DNA from: Strongylocentrotus purpuratus
Taxonomy: Eukaryota; Echinodermata; Echinoidea; Camarodonta; Strongylocentrotidae
Assembly (NCBI RefSeq): GCF_000002235.5
Contig: NW_022145604.1
Span: 427,097 to 491,096, forward strand
DNA length: 64,000 bases
Direction of reading: 5' to 3'
Each line of letters opens with the position of its first letter. Positions within the stretch are counted from its first letter, which is position 1. Below are positions 58,376 to 64,000 of this stretch, piece by piece. The position numbers and the translations under genes are program-made. The notes beneath the pieces are model-generated. The model made no database searches and had not been told where the DNA came from. It saw nothing but the letters and a program-made list of their open reading frames with translations.

Positions 58376-58894
58376 GTCATGTTAGGGGAATTATCATGTT
58401 TCAGTAAGAAGGTCAAAGAACTTCAATCGTCCCTCGAAGAGCAGGAGCAATACTCGCGTCGTCAGTGCCTTCGGATCTACGGTCTTCCTGAGAACCGCAA
58501 TGAAAGCACCGACGACCTCGTCATCTCACTAGCAGGAAAGATGGGTATCACCATAGACAAACAGGACATCGATCGCAGTCATCGAATTCGCCCGAGACGC
58601 GAGACCCAGTCACTTCAAGCTCCAACTCAACCTGCTCGCCCCAAACCGCTGATCGTCAAGTTTGCGCGTTCTAATGCCCGCCGATTGATGTAGGGAGCGA
58701 AATCGCGGCTGAAAGGGACTGGTGTTGTGATCCGAGAGGATCTTACGGCACATCGACAGGCCTTGTTCTCCAGAACATCTTCTCATCAGAACACGAAGTA
58801 TACATGGACGATGGATGGTAGGATTTTCACTCTGACGAAGGATGGTCGCAAAGTCCCAGTGAGAAACGCAACCGATGTCGAACGTCTGGACTAG
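58376..58894 (+). mobile_element. LINE ORF1 fragment inside the composite element
   Basis: A 104-codon frame encodes a coiled-coil start and an RNA-binding-like region (EEQEQYSRRQCLRIYGLP, RSHRIRPRR, KPLIVKFARSNARR) typical of L1-ORF1-like proteins of LINEs. An in-frame stop follows RRLM at 58691-58693. The same frame then continues with GTGVVIREDLTAHRQALF and DGRKVPVRNATDVERLD to a stop at 58892-58894. The 5' end is missing. Confidence 0.8.
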
Positions 58895-58937
58895 TAAGGT
58901 ACATGATTATATTATGTTGTGAGGTTCTGGTCTTGTT

Positions 58938-60376
58938 TTGATGGATAGTATTGTAAATAATGATTTAGATTTTGACACTGATTTTAATTGTAAATACATT
59001 GATCACGATGAATTCTGCAAGAAATATCATAATAATTCTCAATTTAGTTTAATTCATTACAATGCAAGGAGTCTAAGAAGAAATTTTGACAGTATTAACA
59101 ATGATTTAACATTACTAAAATATTCTTTTTCCGTTATTGGAATTACCGAAACATGGATGACTGACAACAATAGTTTATTTTCTTTAAATGGCTACACTAT
59201 GTATAGTGCAAACCGCCCATCTGGACGTGGTGGTGGCGTTGCATTGTTTGTACGTGATCATTTAAATGTTTCTATTCTAGATAATATAGCATTTCATATT
59301 CAGGGAGTTGAGTCGTTATTTATTAATATACAATATCAAAACAATAGAAATATTATTGGAGTTATTTATCGTAACCCGTCTAGTAATGTAACTGATTTTA
59401 TTGATGAACTTAATAGTAATATAGAAACAATGTGTAAATTGGCTAGATATTGTTATATTATGGGAGACCTAAATATTAATTTATTGAACTATGATACTCA
59501 CCCTCATGTACAAAGTCTTCTTGATTCTATTAATTCTTATGGCCTTTTTCCTACTATAGATAGGCCAACTCGTGTTACAAATGATTGTGCAACACTTATT
59601 GACAATGTATTCACGAATGTTATTCATGAAAATAGTTCCTCCGGTATATTACTGTCGGATGTCAGTGACCATTTTCCCATCTTTCATCTCGCAGAATTTG
59701 ATATTTCATTAAAAAAAACAATTTAAGTACAAGGATTTTACACCGTGATATAACTTCTTTGGCTTTAAATGCTTTTCTGAATGACCTTCAGAAAAATAAT
59801 TGGCAAGATGTTCTGGATACAAACGATGCTGATAAAGCGTACGATTTGTTTTTATATCAATTTCAATTCTTTTGTGATAAACACATGCCTCTAAAAGAAC
59901 GATCTTTAATGCCTGTGAACAAGAATATAAAAAAGCCTTGGATAACACGGGCTCTTTTAAAATCTATTAAGAAAAAAAAAATCTTTTATAAACGATTTCG
60001 TTTTAAGCCAACGTGTGTGAATGAAGCAATATATAAGAAATATCGTAATAAGTTAAATACGCTTCTACGTTTTGCTAAAAGAAAATATTTCTATGAAAAA
60101 TTTGACAAATTCAAAGGAAATTTAAAGAAAACGTGGCAATTTTTAAACGAAATTCTAGGTAGAAACAAAACATCGAAAGCCAATGGAATTATTCACCAAG
60201 ATATCAAGGTAGAAGATCCGTTTGATGTGGCAAATATATTTAATGAATTTGTTGTGAGTGTAGGAGATAACCTTACACGATCTTTACCAAATTCAAGTGC
60301 AATATTCTCTGACTTTATGCCTCAAATGTCTGACAAATCTTTGTTTTTTAACCCTATCACCGAACATGAAGTTTAG
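58938..60376 (+). mobile_element. LINE ORF2 fragment: AP endonuclease and linker, RT missing
   Basis: 58938-59726 encodes an almost complete AP endonuclease domain: SLIHYNARSLRRNF, VIGITETWM, RGGGVALFV, GVIYRNPSS, YIMGDLNINLL and SDVSDHFPIF, i.e. the N, E, Y, DxN and SDH boxes in order. One frame change near 59720 leads to 59759-60376, the linker before the reverse transcriptase (MPLKERSLMPVNKNIKKPWI, TWQFLNEILGR). The copy stops before any RT motif and lacks a 3' end. ORF1 lies 43 bases upstream. CR1/L2-like by layout. Confidence 0.85.
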
Positions 60377-60479
60377 TAGAGTCAAAATAGGAAAAAACCA
60401 AGAACTAATTGCAACAGAAATGATTCCACTTGCATATAATCTCGAATAGCCATAAAAACAACATACTCAAAGTTGACAA

Positions 60480-61270
60480 AAATTGAAGTGGTGGATCAGT
60501 GCCTAATTTGCATAAATTCAAAATGGCCGCCATGTCAGACCCTGGTAGACACACAAAACCTATTTTAGCCTATATCTCTAGATCTAAGACACATAGAACG
60601 CTAAACGAAGTGTCTTTACCAATGTTTGGGGGGTCAAGAAACATGATAATAGCATTATAAGCAGCTTACAACTACTCCTTCACTCTTAATTTGCATAAAT
60701 TTGCATATAATTGACCCTTTTAAAAGTCAAAATGGCTGCCATGTTGCATGTTTAAAACTATTTTTCATTTCATACTTATAGAAAGTTGATTTTAGTGCCC
60801 TTATCCATGTTTAAGGGGTCAAGGAACATGATTATAGCATTATAAGCAGCTTAAAACTACTCCTTCACTCTTAATTTGCATAAATTTGCATATAATTAAC
60901 CCTTTTAAAAGTCAAAATGGCTGCCAAGTTGCATGTTTATAACTATTTCTCATCTAATAGTTATAGAAAGTTGATTTTAGTGCCATTATCCACGTTTAGG
61001 GGGTCAAGGAACTTGATTATAGCATTATAAGCAGCTTACAACTACTCCTTGACTCTTAATTTGCATAAATTTGCATATAATTGACCCTTTTAAAAGTAAA
61101 AATGGCTGCCATGTTGCATGTTTAAAACTATTTCTCATCTGATACTTATAGAAAGTTGATTTTAGTGCCCTTATCCATGTTTAGGGGGTCAAGGAACATA
61201 ATTATAGCATTATCAGCAGCTTAGAACTACTCCTTGACTCCTAATTTGCATACATTTGCATATAGTTAAC
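60480..61270 (+). repeat. 185-bp tandem repeat, about four copies
   Basis: The phrase CTTAATTTGCATAAATTTGC recurs with a period of exactly 185 bp (the preceding TCCTT is at 60676, 60861, 61046 and 61231), with AAAATGGCTGCCATGTTGCA and TAGAAAGTTGATTTTAGTGC in each unit. A diverged earlier copy begins near 60507. Confidence 0.9.
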
Positions 61271-61674
61271 CCCTTTCGACAAAAGTTGGGCGCACGACAA
61301 CGCACTGGCCAAAATTGCAAATTTCCAATGCGCTGGCCGTGCGTTCCCCATGCGTCCCCTCTGTGTGACCGGGCCTTAAGAAGGGTGTAGAATTGTTCAT
61401 ATAGGGTATAAAATTCAACCCCACGGGTGTCAATTTTGAACCCATTTTTCATGAAAATGGAACCAAAAGGTGTTAATTAAGCACCATTGGGTGCAAATTT
61501 CACTCCTTGAAGGGATTAAAATCATATCCTTGGGGGTGCAAATTTACACATTCTTATGTAAAAAAAATTTACTCCCTACATTGGGGAGTAAATTTACTCC
61601 TTGAGGGGTGTCACTTATGCGACAAGCAGTTACTCCCTGTAGGGAGTCAATTTACACCTCTTTTTCTCTGTGTG

Positions 61675-64000
61675 TATATGTGTCACAAATCAAATGAGTA
61701 TGTACTATAGATCATTTGTGCTTTGTGATTATACACATTTTTGATGTCATGAGAGATGTAATCAAGTTAGCAATCATACAGTTAAGTGTCTTGTGTTGGT
61801 GTTAGAAAGCTTGATCACTCATTTTCATAATTCCGGGCAATGATCTTCATTTTTGGATGAGCTTATCAAAAGATGAAGGCTATTCTTTGTATAATCAACA
61901 TGGCACAGTTTGTCAGATAAGGTAAGATTATCATAAAGGGCTGTTCAGACCTGACTAAAAATTAAAGTTAAATATATTAATATGACGTTTGAATCAAAGG
62001 TATTTACATGTTTTTGAGTTTTGTAATGTAATGTGTTTAGGTGGTGTATGTTAGCATCTTCATGGATGGGTGGTTGTACCTTCAGTTCAAAATCTTATTA
62101 TCAAATCATTATTGCTTATGTCTGATCAGCCCTTTACTCACAATCTAGATCAACTGAGTAACCATGGTAACAAGTACAGTTGTGCGACTTCCAGGGGAGA
62201 AAGAGAATAAGAGAGAGAGAGAGAGAGAGGGAGAAAGAAAGACAGAGAAGGGGCAGAGACAGAAAAGCGAGAGAGAGGGGAGACAGAAAGAACAAGTTGT
62301 AGAAATATGTAATGGCATAGCGGTATGTTTAAGGCATGTAAACCTTTAATTAACAAAAAACATGAATGAAAAGAGAGAGGTATATACGATATGTTAAACA
62401 AAAAATTGTAACACAAAAAATAAGGAGTCTGTCAGGTGCTGCTCGTGGAGTGATGGGTACTTTTATTCAGAAAGAAAACCGACACATGACATGAGAGAGA
62501 TAAAGACAGTGGATTAGAGAAATAGTCCAAATCATAAACACGAATTCTTGGTTTTGATTAACAGTTAATCATATCTGAAACCATCGCATGAAAAAGACTG
62601 TTACATTTATATATGATAATCTTTCGTTAGGATGCAAGCTGAAACAAGTTAAGGTAAGAATATACAAAGGAAGAAACATTTCCCAAACATGAACTAAATA
62701 GAAGCAAACAGTGCATTACATTTCCTTGTGTAATAACACATAGACGAATTCAAGCAACGTTGATATTTATATTAGAAAGTCATGCGTTCAGGCACTAATT
62801 CTTTATACCGCCATCACTCTGATCCTTTGTTTGCCATTACTATATTATACCAGCTGATAAGATAAGATATTCTACAAATACATTTTGTATATTCTGCTTA
62901 CAAATTTGTACTGTCTTTCTACATGTACTTTCATTAAATGTTAAATCTGAAAAAATATCATTGCCTTCGTACAAAACAAACTACAAATACAACTGTACCC
63001 TCAACCAGTGATAAAAGTACTTCAGTTTTACATCTTGTATATACCTGTATGCGAAATATTATCATATTAGATCAAACAATAATAGATATATTATACAAAT
63101 ATACATTGCCTTGAGAGGTTCTGGTTAAAACTATGCGCAAGAGGTGACTCCAATAGTACTATTTGCTGAGGGGCGCAGCCCCGAAGCAAATGGTACTTTT
63201 GGAGTCACCGAGGCCCATAGTTTAACCAGTACCTCGAATAGAAGGCATGGTATATTTGTTTTATATCCTGCATCAAAAATTTATTTTAAAAAAAAAATTA
63301 AAAAAAAAACATTTTTGGGAAAACAAAAATTAGAACAAAAAAATGAAATTTTTATCTAAAAAGATTTTAAAATATTTTGTTTTCATTAAATTAAGATTTG
63401 AGAAAAAAAAAATGATTCAATTTAAAAAAAATTAAAAAAAATTGTTCAACTCCCAAATAGTAAACCAAAATAGTACTCTCATATAGTACTTTCTAAAAAT
63501 AGGTCAAATATTTCTGGTCATGTGACGAGCTCTCAACCAATCAAAAGCCAACAAATTTTTTTGATGCAGGATATAAATATTATTATACAATGAAAGGAAA
63601 GGCTGAGTTATGATTATCAATTACTTAAGACAATGCTATGATTTAATATCAAATGGGTATTATACCATGTAGCAGTATGTACATTCAATTCAAAGCTGTA
63701 TCATTTTTGTCTTAATTTTAGAGACAACGTGTTTTACTCTATATAGACAACGCGTTTTACTCTATATAATTTGGGCTGAACATGCAACACACCATAACAA
63801 AACCTTCATTTGGAACGGGTGGTTGTTTCAGGCTGTCTCTTTGATCACGGAATGGACCTTTGTCAATTAATCTGCCTATATTAACCAAGCAACTAAACAA
63901 ATACCTAATAATTACCGAGTAGTCAGGTCAAACAAACATACAAACAAACCAACAATATTAATAAAACATATTCGTCTACGTGATTTTACTCCAACACATC
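61675..64000. repeat. Segmental duplication, unit 3 (cut by window edge)
   Basis: Resumes the unit sequence exactly where the composite element ends (ATGTGTCACAAATCAAATGA against CACATCGAATGAG in unit 2) and follows units 1 and 2 to the edge, apart from the insertion at 63099-63582. No gene lies in this part; the B-box gene of this unit would start beyond the edge. Confidence 0.9.
63099..63582. mobile_element. 484-bp insertion with 8-bp target duplication and hairpin core, unit 3 only
   Basis: TTATACAA flanks both sides (63091-63098, 63583-63590); units 1 and 2 lack the insertion. The core pairs GACTCCAATAGTACTATTTG with CAAATGGTACTTTTGGAGTC around GGGGCGCAGCCCC, and an outer pair is GGTTAAAACTATG/CATAGTTTAACC. 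A second inverted pair is TATATCCTGCATCAAAAA/TTTTTTGATGCAGGATATA. The hairpin resembles the one at 14425-14545. An 8-bp duplication suggests an hAT-type mechanism, but the ends do not form a clear terminal repeat. Confidence 0.65.

Larger units (their letters stand above)
58121..61674. mobile_element. 3.55-kb composite TA-flanked inverted-repeat element
   Basis: The left end CACACAGACAAATGAAAGGTGT (first 16 bases CACACAGACAAATGAA) is mirrored by ACACCTCTTTTTCTCTGTGTG at the right (last 9 bases CTCTGTGTG), with TA on each side (58119-58120, 61675-61676). Subterminal GGGAGTAA/TTACTCCC and GGTGTAA/TTACACC motifs repeat near both ends. In units 1 and 2 the site is uninterrupted (GATGTATACGACTGTG at about 48480). 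It carries a broken LINE and a 185-bp tandem repeat, and no transposase. Confidence 0.75.

Overview
This is a eukaryotic, AT-rich, intron-bearing and very repeat-dense window. It most likely comes from an echinoderm, probably a sea urchin. The reasons are RING-less B-box/coiled-coil genes in tandem, tRNA-headed SINEs, CR1/Jockey-like LINE fragments and many short inverted-repeat DNA transposons. The species call is inference; no rRNA or mitochondrial marker is present. I see no operons, CRISPR array, prophage or LTR retroelement.

Layout. (1) At 1-2665 lies the 3' end of a plus-strand gene: two terminal coding exons (1407-1475, 2227-2265) of a protein resembling the PLAC8/cornifelin Cys-rich family. 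(2) 2.7-18 kb has no host gene that I can support. It holds a nested pair of opposed LINE fragments (5.5-6.75 kb), a 2.1 kb CT-rich minisatellite (7.6-9.75 kb), a piggyBac-like element with TTAA ends (10.1-10.8 kb), a 600-bp purine tract (12.8-13.4 kb), a 160-bp tandem repeat (15.2-15.8 kb) and an hAT-like element with an 8-bp target duplication (16.8-17.3 kb). (3) 18.67-34.31 kb, minus strand, is a complete five-exon gene for mitochondrial nuclease EXOG. It encodes 364 residues and keeps the SRGH motif and the His/Asn/Glu active-site set. Its introns are packed with foldback elements, a LINE fragment and an array of partial copies of the start of its own exon 4. (4) 34.3-37.06 kb is intergenic, with foldback elements, an hAT-like element and a LINE 3' end. 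(5) From about 37.06 kb to the right edge the DNA is a tandem segmental duplication. Unit 1 is about 37.06-48.48 kb, unit 2 about 48.48-58.12 kb, and unit 3 begins at 61.67 kb and is cut by the window edge. Units 1 and 2 each carry one intact minus-strand gene for a B-box/coiled-coil/propeller-like protein (43929-45752 and 53528-55345), preceded by a conserved non-coding 5' exon and an intron filled with GA/CT microsatellite. A third gene is expected beyond the right edge.

The duplicated units act as empty-site controls for one another. Several insertions are present in one unit and missing from another, so their ends and target duplications can be read directly: a CACTA-like palindrome (38680-38893), a tRNA-headed SINE (51442-51688), a foldback element (52937-53310), a 3.55 kb composite TA-flanked element carrying a broken LINE and a 185-bp satellite (58121-61674), and an 8-bp-duplication element (63099-63582). 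The strongest leads are these datable insertions, the recent divergence of the B-box paralogues, the ghost-exon ladder in EXOG, and a transposon lying against an EXOG splice donor. I found no clearly new molecular system.
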